This document shows positions 26,718 to 37,826 of a stretch of 64,000 nucleotides of DNA, piece after piece (the stretch's first letter is position 1; each line of letters begins with the position of its first letter). The notes beneath the pieces are model-generated. The model ran no database searches. It saw only the letters and a program-made list of their open reading frames with translations, and was not told the origin of the DNA. The stretch is from assembly GCF_905147365.1 (NCBI RefSeq), contig NC_056409.1:9119001-9183000 (forward strand), read 5' to 3'. This stretch comes from Aricia agestis (lineage: Eukaryota > Arthropoda > Insecta > Lepidoptera > Lycaenidae). The translations under genes were made by a program, and so were the position numbers.

Positions 26718-27872
26718 TCATTGTCTTATTAAATCTAGAGGAATGCTATCATCTGTTTGTAAAAGTAAGTTTGATGTGAGATGCGGTGGTGCTGTCACAC
26801 CTCCAAGCTTTGTACTTCTCGTTGGCTGCAAGCTCAGGAATCTCTTTCGTAAAGTTAGCACAATGGTATTAATAAAACCTATTAAAATATAAATACCACC
26901 AATAATAGAGAATAGTCTCAACATAAACTGTAATAAGTTCTCTCTTTCCTGGTAGACTGTCACCTTTAGACCTGCAAAGTCATATTTAAAATATATTCCT
27001 GGCACTCCATGTGAACCCTTCGAGTGGCTCACTGGCCTTTCCAATTCTTTTACTGAGTACTGATTGGCTTTGATCATATCGAATTCAGTGTATATTACAG
27101 TTGGAACTACATCAATGAAGTACTGATACAAGGTGTTTTCATCTTTTGCAATTTTTTCGTCTCCTTCTAAAGGATAAATTATGCCTCTATATGGCAAACC
27201 AAAGCTTAGTCTGTGTATCCTGTGGCTAAAGTTTTGTGGAGTATCATCAAAAAGCATGTTCAAATGGATATGACCACGGGGTAAATGGAGACTCTTTCCT
27301 GCTGTTATATGAAAATTTCCTGCAACTTTATTCAACATTAAATTCCCTTCCAATCTGCAGGCGTCAGGCCTTCGGTTTGGTTTTAGTTTCCTTTCGGGTA
27401 TAGTCGCTCGTATTGATTCGTGTCCTCTTTTCCACATCAACTGATATATGGAATGATATTCTTCTCGCAAGTATGAATTCAGATGCTTGACAGCGTCGAA
27501 AGCGTCTTGTTGTTCCTGCGATAACTCAAACCATGTATCTTCTTCGCGTAGTTCACCAAAACTATAAACACTTTGAGACGTGGAGTCCAAAATATCAGCA
27601 CCGATGTTGGAACACGGCATTGCGACCGTTATATCGATGTTTATTAGTACTTTCCAGTCATAATTAGTATCAGGCACAAATTTAAAAACAAGATTGCTAT
27701 CTAAGTAATATGTTACTTCGCTGTAGACCAACCACACAATTAATAAAAATGTTAAAACAGTAAAAGTACCGCCTACCGGCGTGCTATCGGTGAACTCGTT
27801 CGGTACTTTGGGAAAAGCATCTAGTTCTCTAACTTTTTCCACTATTTTCTTTTTCCCTCTGTATCTAATCAT
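26718..27872 (-). CDS. ERGIC2: ERGIC2 (ER-Golgi intermediate compartment protein 2), single exon
   Basis: This uninterrupted 384-codon frame encodes an Erv41/ERGIC2 family protein, a two-pass membrane protein that cycles between ER and Golgi and helps retrieve or sort cargo with its Erv46/ERGIC3 partner. Visible landmarks are the N-terminal cytosolic ELDAFPKVP motif (about residues 16-24), a first membrane segment at about 37-55, the INIDITVAMPC stretch at the start of the lumenal domain, the conserved NKVAGNFHIT core at about 181-190, NFSHRI at about 214-219, HGVPGI near 288, and a second membrane segment at about 321-341. Length fits the family (human is about 377 aa). I chose the ATG at 27872; the frame opens three codons earlier without an ATG. 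An AATAAA on the minus strand at 26674-26679 lies just downstream of the stop. The coding region has no intron, which is unusual because vertebrate ERGIC2 is multi-exonic. LAMTOR1 is divergent, about 1.35 kb away. Confidence 0.96.
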   Translation of the reverse strand: MIRYRGKKKIVEKVRELDAFPKVPNEFTDSTPVGGTFTVLTFLLIVWLVYSEVTYYLDSNLVFKFVPDTNYDWKVLINIDITVAMPCSNIGADILDSTSQSVYSFGELREEDTWFELSQEQQDAFDAVKHLNSYLREEYHSIYQLMWKRGHESIRATIPERKLKPNRRPDACRLEGNLMLNKVAGNFHITAGKSLHLPRGHIHLNMLFDDTPQNFSHRIHRLSFGLPYRGIIYPLEGDEKIAKDENTLYQYFIDVVPTVIYTEFDMIKANQYSVKELERPVSHSKGSHGVPGIYFKYDFAGLKVTVYQERENLLQFMLRLFSIIGGIYILIGFINTIVLTLRKRFLSLQPTRSTKLGGVTAPPHLTSNLLLQTDDSIPLDLIRQ

Positions 27873-29217
27873 GATTAACAATTGTATTAAATATTTTCAT
27901 AAAGATTCTTAAATAGAGGTAAATATTAGCAGAATATTTCTTCTCGTAGAAAAACACTAGGAAAACTCAAAACACCACAGAAAATATACAATACAAACGT
28001 TGACGTAGGACGTCATACGTCAACGTCACGTCATGCAATGTCACGATACTTTTTTTTACTTTTTATGGCACTTCGGCTATAAAACCATGGATTGGACAGT
28101 GTCGAGTAAATGGCGGGAAATATGTTAATTTAATCATCATTTTCATGTATCATCAGATCAGTCTAGTCAAAGTCTAAGGAGAACAGCTGTCAAAAATGAC
28201 GTTTTTGTATGATGGCAGCGTTATTTTTTTTCGCCACGTTCATTCAAAGCAATTAAAGTCTTGTTGAGCTGTAAAGGCCTGATAGATGCAGTACGAACTA
28301 GCACGCGAGTTTTAAGTTCGCGAACTTACTCGGCTCGACGTCGTCGGTGACACCCAAGAATCGCGGACTCTGGATTATCATGCGCCTAGGCTCACGGTTC
28401 GCGGCCCGTGGCTCGTGGCTCGCGGCTCGCGGCTCGCGGCTCGCGGCTCTTTGCTGACACACAGGCGAATAAGATCGTCGAGCCATAGGTCCGCGTACTT
28501 ACTCGCACGTATGGAGGGTAGATGGAGGAGAACTTCTTCTTCTGAAAGAATCTTATATGGGGGATATTTGAAAAAGTGTTCAGCTAGCTACGCAGTAAAT
28601 AACAGTTGAAAAATCATCCAAGAGTGGCGCGGGCGCTAGCTGCAGCAAAGGGTATGGAATGAATGTAGCCGTTGCAGTGACAAAATATAAATTGAAGTTA
28701 GCCGATTAAAAATATAACCTAAAATAGCTGAAATAAAAGCTGCTAAATGATTTACAATTTACGCACGTAACGCATTTTAGCGGACACTTTTCACATGTAA
28801 CAGAGATAGTTCTCCTCCATCTACATTCTACACTCCATACTCGCACGTCTGTCACCACTTTAATGAAATAAAAAAAAAGACAGTTAACGTCAGACGTCCA
28901 ACTGACGTCCAATCGTCCAGTGTCCACAAAGTTTTGACTTTTGAGTAGGTACCTACCTACCTATGACTTTTGAGTTTTGACGTTTCACGTTTATTTTATT
29001 TTTATCAACACACTTTTCAAGCGAAATTTGATTTTTCACTAGCGAATAGCAACGAAAGTCGAAATTAAAAGGTGCAAAGTGACAAAGAATGACATTGTAA
29101 TTGTAACAATTTGCATATATTTCTATTTATAACTGCAAAAACAACACTATATTTATGCAGTCCGACAGTGAGGAGGGCTTACTGCATTCATGCTTTGGCT
29201 CATTGAAAAACGCAGTC
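27873..29217. promoter_or_regulatory. Divergent ERGIC2-LAMTOR1 intergenic region
   Basis: About 1.35 kb separates the two start codons, so it must hold both promoters and 5' UTRs. It contains the heptamer minisatellite and an inverted pair (CTCGCACGTATGGAG... at 28500 and CTCCATACTCGCACG at 28834) suggesting an inserted MITE. No TATA box stands out near either start. Confidence 0.5.
28397..28450. repeat. Heptamer minisatellite GGCTCGC/GGCTCGT
   Basis: About seven copies of a 7-base unit stand in tandem between ERGIC2 and LAMTOR1. It creates the repetitive Arg/Ala/Ser-rich frames seen on both strands, which are not genes. Confidence 0.8.
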
Positions 29218-32200
29218 ATGGGTTGCTGCTACGGAATATGCCAAAAAGAAACAAATCCCCAGGTATTTCTACTACATTTAAACATCCACGTAAAATGTTT
29301 TTCATTATAATCGTTAATCACCTTTTACAACTTATGTCAATGTTAGGCAAAAACACAATCTGTTGTATTATAAAAAAATGTTTACGAATGACTAATTATT
29401 TCCTGGTACTTAATTCATAGTGCAATGCGTATTACTATCTTAAAATAACAAAACATTACAATTATTAATAAACAATAATCAATAGTTGTGATGTATTGTA
29501 TTATCTCTTTATTGTAATTCAGAGTACTACCTAATAATATGGTTTCCAAGGTTCCTTGTATTTATTATCTTGCTTGCGTGCTTTACTGTTTAATACAATA
29601 ATATGAATTTACATTTTAATACTTTGTAATTTGTATTTATTTAGATACCAAGATGTTTCATTATTTTTACTAAATGAAATTAATGGCATAGACTATAGTC
29701 TACGTCGTAAAGTAGGATTTTATTTGAATTTTCAGGACTATAGTCTATGTCATAAAGTGGCATTATATTTGATTTTTTTTCGATCACGGCTAGCCGCCGT
29801 CACAGTATAGCAATATTAGTCCCTACAGTAACGAAACGCCTTTGATGTTGTATAATATAGTTATTATATTATTATATAATAACTATATTATAATATTATA
29901 TAGTTGATCAATGATGATGCAAAAAATATTATAAATATTAATTTATGCCATAAATTATGAAAACTAATAAGAGTCTGCCAACTGTTTCAAGTAAAACTCA
30001 CGTACCCTGCGCTTAAAAGTATCTCTGGTTTTTGACATCCTGATTTCCGGAGGAAGAGCGTTCCAGAGGAGAATAGCCTGGATATTAAAAGAAGAGTGGA
30101 CGGAACTTGACTTGTAAGAATGGCAACTTAAAAGCTGATTTGAAGTGGATCGGAGGTTTTTATCGTGCCTGCTGCAACGGTATTGAAAGTGAGGGGCGAG
30201 ATATTTGGGAGTATGGGGATGATGCAGCAGAGAATATAGCACACATAGCGCTCGCACGGAGCGGCGCTGACGTACTGGTAACCAGTGTAGCTTGGAGCGA
30301 TATGAAGAAACATGGTCGTTTTTCAAAGGTTGAATATGAAACAGAGGCAATTATTAAACAATCGGTCGAGTTTATCGAGTTTGTCGGCATTAAGATCTAA
30401 ACAGCACACGTCACCATAGTTAATTATAGGAAAGATAAGGGACTGGACCAGCAAGGTCTTGACTGGAGTGGAAAGGAAATTTTTGAGCCGGTAGATGAAT
30501 CGTACATATTATGTCGTACTGCCAGATATTTACGTGAAACTTTATTTTTAGATGATTTTAGTTCTCTATTTCAAAAATTAATTAACCCATCAAGCCCCAT
30601 AAGCTCACCGGTGTGCGAGACACAATAGAATAACAATAGATTTCCAAGGATCCACGAATCACGATCGAAGGATTAAAATAATGAAAACGCATTCGAAAAG
30701 TAAGGACGCGGTATGTTACACTTGATATGTGAACCTGGGTAGGTAGGTACTAATTAGTATGTAACAGGGTATTTGACAGATTTTTAATTTATTCTATATT
30801 GTTCTCTCCTTGTTACACTTCTTACAACGTATTACAACAAAACAGGGATGCAAATACATGCCGCCAAGGCCAACACAATATTAGTGTAAACTGTGAGCCG
30901 ATATTTATGAAAATTTAAATCCTTTTTGTTTTTTTAATCAGATTTACATCCGTACACTGAACATTTATTATAATATCCCATTGTTTATAAGATAAGTTAT
31001 CGTTAACGCGCCAACGTCACCCCTGTGGGCTTAGGTACACAAACTCCGCGAGTTTGTGTACGCGGGCCCGCGCCGCCCGCTTCCCCGCGGGTACCCCTCC
31101 GTTGCTCTGCGCACGTACATTCGTTTCACTACTGTAGGGATATGTCATATTGCTATACTGTGCCGCCGTAAAGATCAGAAAGGCACCTTCAGTTTATCTC
31201 GCTGTTTGTCTATACTTTCGTATTTCTACTGGAGCCATGCTACGGGTGCTGGTATTGCTTAAAACTCAGAAGAAACAAAGACATCCAATCCAAATGTTAT
31301 ATTTACTGATTATTTATTAATGTGATGTCATAGTAACAAAACTGATATTAATCTTAATAAACTGCTGCACAAACAAAAATTATTAGGGATAAAGTATGTT
31401 TTTGCTCTAGGATAATGCTATAAATGAAAGAACACATCTACTAGAAGTGGCAGAACAGCAGCAAGAAACTCCATCGGTGAACACATGCGCTTCCACTCCA
31501 CCAAGGAAGCCTGATGAACAGAGTGCACTTAGTAGAATATTACATGAGACTGCAACGTAAGGCACTATATATTTACTGGACTGCTTCATATTTCATACCA
31601 ATACTGCATAATGTAGCTAAACACTACATTCTATTCTCAAGTTTCAGTAAAGAATATTTGTAAAAAGTATTTTTTGCTCTCTATACCCAATTTATGAGTT
31701 GCATAGCTGTGGTTGTATTAAGAGTTATTGTATTCAGAATATTATATAGTGATTATATATAAGTTTAATTTGCAATGTTTCGTTTTAGTAATGTGATTGA
31801 TGTGGGAGCACTGGGGCCATATTCTTTGGAAGCTAGTGCGTACAGCGAGAGAGTGAGAACATACACCACCAGAGCAGCCGGGGCGGCGCTCCCGCCCGCG
31901 CCACGCGTCAGACTGCTGACAGATCTCCCACCAGCTATTAGAAGGTCTATGCTTGCTGCTCCGGCATTGTCCGCTGCTGACAAAGAACTGGTTAGTGTGT
32001 AGTTTACTGTGCAAGCACATATTTTACCAACCCAGGAGTAAAACCACTCGATGCAATATTGTGTCTTCTTGAAAATCTGTAATAAAAAAAGGTGACTTAT
32101 AGTTGAATTAATTTTATCAATAATTTTTTAAATCCATTTTCATGTGATTGCAGATAACAAATGCAGTGAAGAAAGCCGCAGCGGCCATATCTGAGTTGCA

Positions 32201-32246
32201 TGTGGAACATCACGAGGACCTAGTGGTTCCGTTCAGGGTGCCATAG
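29218..32246 (+). CDS. LAMTOR1: LAMTOR1 (Ragulator subunit p18), four exons
   Basis: The reconstructed exons are 29218-29262, 31411-31556, 31789-31990 and 32154-32246; all junctions are GT-AG and the phases match, giving 161 aa, the same length as human LAMTOR1. The protein is the lipid-anchored scaffold of the Ragulator complex, which tethers Rag GTPases and mTORC1 signalling to late endosomes and lysosomes. Exon 1 encodes only 15 residues starting MGCCYGICQK: Gly2 is a myristoylation site and Cys3/Cys4 are the expected palmitoylation sites. Further matches to the family are the DEQSALSRILHETATNVIDV segment spanning exons 2-3 and the C-terminal EELVV-like stretch (here EDLVVPFRVP) just before TAG. 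Exon 3 carries an Ala/Pro-rich linker. Intron 1 (2.1 kb) contains a LINE fragment and an AT palindrome. Tandem AATAAA signals at 32523-32533 suggest a 3' UTR of about 300 bases. Confidence 0.95.
29851..29892. repeat. AT-rich 18-bp-stem hairpin in LAMTOR1 intron 1
   Basis: The arms 29851-29868 and 29875-29892 are exact reverse complements (TATAATATAGTTATTATA) around a six-base loop. The palindrome sits just beyond the 3' end of the LINE fragment and may be the remains of a MITE. Confidence 0.75.
29930..30540 (-). pseudogene. LINE reverse transcriptase C-terminal fragment
   Basis: On the minus strand, inside LAMTOR1 intron 1, a 128-codon frame at 29964-30350 carries the C-terminal region of a non-LTR retrotransposon ORF2: SYRSKLHWLPVRQRRSVRAL, then SVHSSFNIQAILLWNALPPE and a Phe/Arg-rich end. 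Upstream on the same strand, about 30350-30540, related coding (INYGDVCCLDLNADKLDKLD) continues in other frames, so the element is 5'-truncated and broken by frameshifts. The clade looks CR1/L2- or Jockey-like, but I cannot assign it. The plus-strand frame at 30107-30400 is only its shadow. Confidence 0.85.
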
Positions 32247-32522
32247 CAGCGGAGCTCCGCCTCCATGTCTGAGGACCGTGCCTATTGACCACATGGAGGG
32301 AGGAAGTGACAATTATCTATAATTATCTAAGTAATAACATTTTCAAAGATGAACAGTGTTATGAAGAAACCCAATTTTATTATAATTTCTTCTAAAACTA
32401 TTTGATAACATTTATTTAAACATAACCAAACCATGCAAGGGAATAGTGTGTGAAAAGGGGAGCTCGCTCACAGTGTGCAACAATAGAGATGATGACAAGG
32501 TCAAAGATTAGCGAATTTTGTT

Positions 32523-32533
32523 AATAAAATAAA
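32523..32533 (+). terminator. LAMTOR1 polyadenylation signals
   Basis: Two overlapping AATAAA hexamers lie about 280 bases after the LAMTOR1 stop codon, on the coding strand. The position fits a short 3' UTR. Only the motif is seen; no cleavage site can be read from the sequence. Confidence 0.6.
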
Positions 32534-33609
32534 GAAATCACGGTAAAAAATAAGTGTTCCCAAAATTTCAGCTTGATAGCATTTGTATTTTTTTTTGCTA
32601 TGCGCCTTCAAAGTTGGATATTCAAGTCGATTTTTTTTTCAATTAAATTTCGTAATATTTGTATACAATTCAATAACTTATGCAATTAAAAGCAACTTTT
32701 GTTATGAAACCACTTCCATAAACGAAATATTTAATATACCTGTCGAACAAAGTTGTCTCTCGATGCGTACAAACTACGAAAGACTGACGTCATACTTTCG
32801 TAGCACTTTGTATGGAGCGTTTCGGGCAGGTCTTTTTTATGAGATATTTGAATTGTCATATCTTTGTGAATTTTTAAGCTATCAGAGTCATTCTTTCAAC
32901 GATGTTTCTATTTTTTAAGTGTCTTTCAATTACCGATAAGAAAAAAAAATAGTCATCATGCCTATTGTGTAGATTTTTATACAACTGAATAAAAAAATAT
33001 TGACACTATTTGATGTTGACGACGCGGTGCAGGCTTGTAGTTACTGTATATACCAGACTCACAAAATATATTATTTCGACCACACGTTGCGAGCTCGTTC
33101 CGCTTTTCACTTCGCAACTGGCTAATGCGTACGTTGCTGAGGCTGATTTGGCCAAACACCGACCGCACACGCGCCGTCGGCGCTGATGGCCCGAGAAGGA
33201 AGCATTTTTGAATATCGCTTTAGCGATATTTTATGAATTTCGCTATCAGCACCTGCATAGGGTTCTGGTTGAAATTATAATAAAAAAGTGCTTTGAATAA
33301 AATACTGGCTACATAAAACCTGTTCATAATGCTTATTTTGAAAGAGCTTACTTAGTCCATTTTTTCCCTTCTGTAGTGGTCAAAGTTATAAAAATTGATG
33401 GACAATTTTATTGAAATGTTAAAAGATTTTTTTATATATTTGTAAGTGGGTTTATAATCGTCCTACTGATATAATATATAGCTTTGTATACATAAATAGC
33501 TAAATATAGTGTACAACACTTGTAAATGGTTAACACAATTGAAGGATATAGTATAACCACGATGTTAATGGCTTTCGGAAATTGATGTAACAACATTGTC
33601 TGTCATTTT

Positions 33610-33960
33610 TAGGGTTCCGTACCCAAAGGGTAAAATCGAGACCCTATTACTGAGACTACAATGTCTGTCCGTCTGTCTCCAGGCTGTAACTCAAGAACGG
33701 TAATGGCTAGAGAGTTGAAATTTAACAGATCATTATGTATTTCTGTTGCTGCAATAATAACAACTACTAAAAACAAAATAAATTAAATATATTTTAAGGT
33801 GGGCTCCCATACAACAAACATGATTTTTCAAACATTTTTTGCTCACTATCAATGATGACAACAGGTAGGCACTTGAAATGTACACCAAATACTCACCTGT
33901 ATTTATACGACATTTATACTTTAATAATTAATAATAAAATTTACATAAAATAAACAATTA
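33610..33960 (+). mobile_element. GGGTTCCGT-family repeat, 3' truncated
   Basis: It starts AGGGTTCCGTACCCAAAGGG and follows the 22.1-kb copy through GGGCTCCCATACAACAAAC and AATAATTAATAATAAAATT, then diverges. It lies downstream of LAMTOR1. Confidence 0.6.
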
Positions 33961-35108
33961 CTGGACTGGCTTACTTTATTGTAATAATAGTGTGTGTTAT
34001 CTCATCCAAAATTAATGAATGACAAAACTGTTTTATCTAAAAATAGAAAATAACATCATTGCTGCAACAGTGGATACGTTTTTGTAATAATCTTTATCCG
34101 TCATAATTTGGTGCTTAGTTGTATTTCATTTTTTATATAAACTTTGGAAGGGACATTTTGCTTTTTATAACATGAAAGTTAGTACATTAACCACCTAATA
34201 TGTTAATGATTCTAAGTCTGTTTTATATTTACCCAGCTTTATTTGACTCTAAATATTGTACAATCTAGGACAATAAACCTGTTTTATTAATTAATTCACC
34301 AATTATTTTTAAATGAAAATAATTCAGTGATGAAACGAATGTATGGCACCTTAACTGACATTCAGCAGCTATTTTTTGATAATTACTGTTTGAATATGAT
34401 TTATATGCATTTCATCTGTGATATGCATGAAGTTCGTTATCGATTTTAATTTTTTATATAGAAATCTGACGTTAATCAAAAGCCTTTTTTGCGTTATACA
34501 TTTTCTATAAATATTTTAAAATTATAATCTTTATTCTAACAATAGCCACTAGCCAGTGTTAAGATTTTTGACTACTTAAGAATCTTTGGAAAAGATAAAA
34601 GGCCCTGGGCCCTTAAAATACTTATAAAATTTTAGTCTTTTGAACTTTGTGAATATGTAAATTGAAATTTTGTGAATATGTACTTTTATAACCCTTCCTT
34701 TGTATAAACTGTAAATTTATTTGATTTGATCTCCAGTCTAACCAAGAAAACAAAATTTTAAACTTGTTAATTTTTGCGTAAAATAATTTGTACCAAGTAT
34801 TACTACAAAACTACATCTGTTAAAATCTGATGTAGGTAGTAGGCGTAATAAATCATAATTGTTATCTTCCTAAGGAGCCCAATGTATGTTTTTTTAAATT
34901 AAATAATGCTGAAACTGTAATGTATCCATGTCAATATTCATGTATTCAGAGTTTTACTTTTATTTTTAAGTTGTATTCAGTTACTAAGAATAGAGTTATT
35001 TTATTTGTATGAAAAACAAGTGCTAAATAAATAAAATTAAATACTTAGTTAAAATATTTTTATTCATCTGTTGGTAGTTTAAACTATCTGGCAGGGTCGC
35101 GCTTGTAT

Positions 35109-36465
35109 ATGGGTCTGTCCACATCTCCATGTCAGGACGTCGTCAACGTGGAACGGTGCGGTAACGTAGCACGGTACGTTGACGTGACGTACAAATTTAC
35201 GTTAACACCTTCGCTGCGGGACTAAAAGAGACGGTTTTTATATGGTGCGTTATCAGGCCGATTCGCCTTATACTTAAACTCTCCGCCGCTGCGGTATAGG
35301 GCTTATTGACCCAGTAAGGTATCGACCGATATAAATGACTGTAACTATGCGAAAACTTAAAAATTTTGAAATCCACCAATCAATATCGATCGTAGAAGAG
35401 TTAGAGTTCATGGTGCTGGCTTCGCCCTGGATTCCTACTATTTACTTGAGAGATACATGCAAAAATATATATAAGGTCTTGTAACCCGATACCGCACTGA
35501 ATTGTAGGTTTATTTAAGTGATGGGATATAAGTTATCGACATATTATTTTTAATATAATTTATTGAAGAAACAAAAATATCTGGCCTGTTATTTTGAAAA
35601 AATAACAGGCCAGTAAGGATTTTGCTATGACTTTTTTTTGTCATTTTTCAAATAATCTATGTCAGAACGTTCACTTTCACGACTTCTTCCTTGCTGAAAC
35701 AATTATTCAAGCATTTTTCTACATTGTTTATTTGGCCGAGGTATTATTAATGATTTAAGACCAATAAAATATCTCAAAACGTAAACAAATGACTGTGTAA
35801 ATGCACTACCGTACCACTCCCGATAATTACGTCACAACACTATCATATTAGTGTTGTGTGTTGTGTATTGTAAACAATGCAATTACCTATACCAGTGCGG
35901 AAAGGGGTGGATCGACCCTGTTATCTATACCCGCAAGGAATGGAAAAAAATATCAATCAGTGCGTTATCAGGTCGAAAGACCTTAGCATGATTTTAATGC
36001 TTTATCAAGTAGCCCTTAAAGTCCTAAACTGAAACCTATACTTGTCTCCTTTTAATATACAAAAATACTCATTATGCAGCCCCCGCACCAGGGGAAGTTC
36101 GCCGTTTCCCGCCTCCGCACAGAAATCGCGTACATGCATCGGGCGTTTAAGCCTTATAACGCAGCGAACGTGTTAACGAAACATAAAATGCACGTCACGA
36201 TATAGCAACATTGTACGTCGCCACTCACCATGCCTTGTAAAACTGCTACATTCTTCACTACTGATCTATATGTTGACCGCACAATTACACGTATTCTGTT
36301 TTTGCTATTGTTAAAAACGGAGAAAGAGAAGAAAAAAGACGTACATTTTTAAGTTACGTTGACGTAAATTTACACGTTATGTTGATAACGTACCGTGCCA
36401 CGTTACCGCACCGTTCTACGTTGACGACGTCGTGACGTGGAGATGTGGACTCGCCCAATCCCATG
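35109..36465. mobile_element. 1.35-kb DNA element with ~100-bp inverted ends, family unknown
   Basis: The left end (35113-35205, with GTCCACATCTCC and GTCGTCAACGTGGAACGGTG) is mirrored by 36350-36452 (CACCGTTCTACGTTGACGAC, GGAGATGTGGAC). The ends are full of ACGTTGACGT-type words. The interior has no coding frame of note but repeats GTGCGTTATCAGG at about 35242 and 35960. I could not find a convincing target duplication and do not recognise the superfamily. It lies between LAMTOR1 and the 225-aa gene. Confidence 0.65.
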
Positions 36466-36854
36466 TATCCCGTGGATTCCGCGCCTGAAGCGGAAAAATA
36501 GGAACGTCGTTGGTTTTGTGGGTAATGCCCGGGCGCGGCCTCTACCAATCCAGGAAGTCCACGTACCCCGGTGGCTCTCCTCAGACTGCCGGGAATGCGT
36601 CAAATGTATTTCCCTAACGGAAAAATTAAAAACGTCAATTCTTTGAAACGTAAAGACGTGTCGCATTGTATAGCGTTGTATCGTGTTGCTTGACGCTTTG
36701 TGTGGTCTTGCTTTTAGGCAATCCGTCCCCGTGAATCCTAGTAGCAGTTAGGGCCAACCTAATATTTTTACAAAAATTATCCAACGACACCCCACACTAT
36801 GGGGTGGACGCGAAAAAAATAATTCATCCCCGCTTTATGTACAGTACGTAGGTA

Positions 36855-37066
36855 TGTAAAATATTTTTTTAAGATTTCATGTACCATTTTGTCGGCATCA
36901 TTAATACAATTGTGTATTCATGCCAAATTACAGCTTTGTAGGTCCTATAGTCTCTGAGCAAAACCGCGGATAGGCAGACAGACAGACAGACGGACAGACC
37001 GAAACTATAAGGGTTCCTTGCATTGACTACGGAACCAGAGTAGACAGAGTGACGGAACCCTAAAAA
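36855..37066 (-). mobile_element. GGGTTCCGT-family repeat, reverse copy
   Basis: Read on the minus strand it contains AGGGTTCCGTCACTCTGTC, GGAACCCTTATAGTTTCGG, the GTCCGTCTGTCTG tract and TTTGGCATGAATACACAATT. A related copy is split by a MITE at 58.4-58.9 kb. Confidence 0.6.
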
Positions 37067-37169
37067 AGGCACTCAGGGACGTGTGGTGTGAATAGAGGTC
37101 TTTGTGTGAAACTTCTTTTTAAGATATGACAATGTTATGATGACACTGACTTAATGTCAATTTATACAA

Positions 37170-37385
37170 TCAACGAGCTTTTGCCCGCGGCTTCGCTCGC
37201 GTTAGCAAGTATTATTATATACAAACTTTCATCCCCTATTTTGACCCCTTGGGGGTAGAATTGATCAAAATCCTTTTTTAGCGGATGCCTACGTCATCGA
37301 TCTATCTAAATGTCAAATTTCAGCCCGATCCGTCCAGTGGTTTTGGCTGTGCGTTGATACCTTTGAGTTTTATATATATATAGAT
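37170..37385 (-). mobile_element. Helitron-like repeat, reverse copy of the 14.4-kb family
   Basis: Reading right to left it starts CTATATATATATAAAACTCA and ends GCGAGCGAAGCCGCGGGC. It is the same family as the repeat at 14419-14648 and is about as diverged as expected for an old insertion. It lies upstream of the 225-aa gene. Confidence 0.65.
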
Positions 37386-37826
37386 AGGTATGTCAAGTGT
37401 TCAAAAGTAAAGGTAGCTGCAATGATGTTTTAATAAAGACGGCGTATGCTCATACCATAGACTTAATATAGCATTATAGGTTTATGGCTCATACAAAGCG
37501 GTCCTCAGAATTTGTTCCTATACGACATAAATACCTACCTCTGGTATATATCTATAAATTACAACAATGAATGCGACAGATAATACGTAACGAATGATAT
37601 AGAAAAGGATTTATATATATTTTGAGTTGCACTTGACAGGCGCATCGGCGCGCATGCGCGACATAGATCAAGAGAATAAATATCATAGGGTAGCTGTCAT
37701 AGAGGAAAATAATACAATATGTAGATAGCATATCCGGTATATATTAATTTTTCTCTATGATGTAGCAGTGGTAGCGGTCCACAATAATTATTATTTTATA
37801 TTTTTAGTTACATCTACAGTATTAAA

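Noticed and set aside
28298..28609. Arg/Ala/Ser-repeat protein frames between ERGIC2 and LAMTOR1
   Set aside because: The frames arise from the 7-base minisatellite.
30107..30400. 97-codon plus-strand frame
   Set aside because: It is antisense to the recognisable LINE reverse transcriptase fragment.
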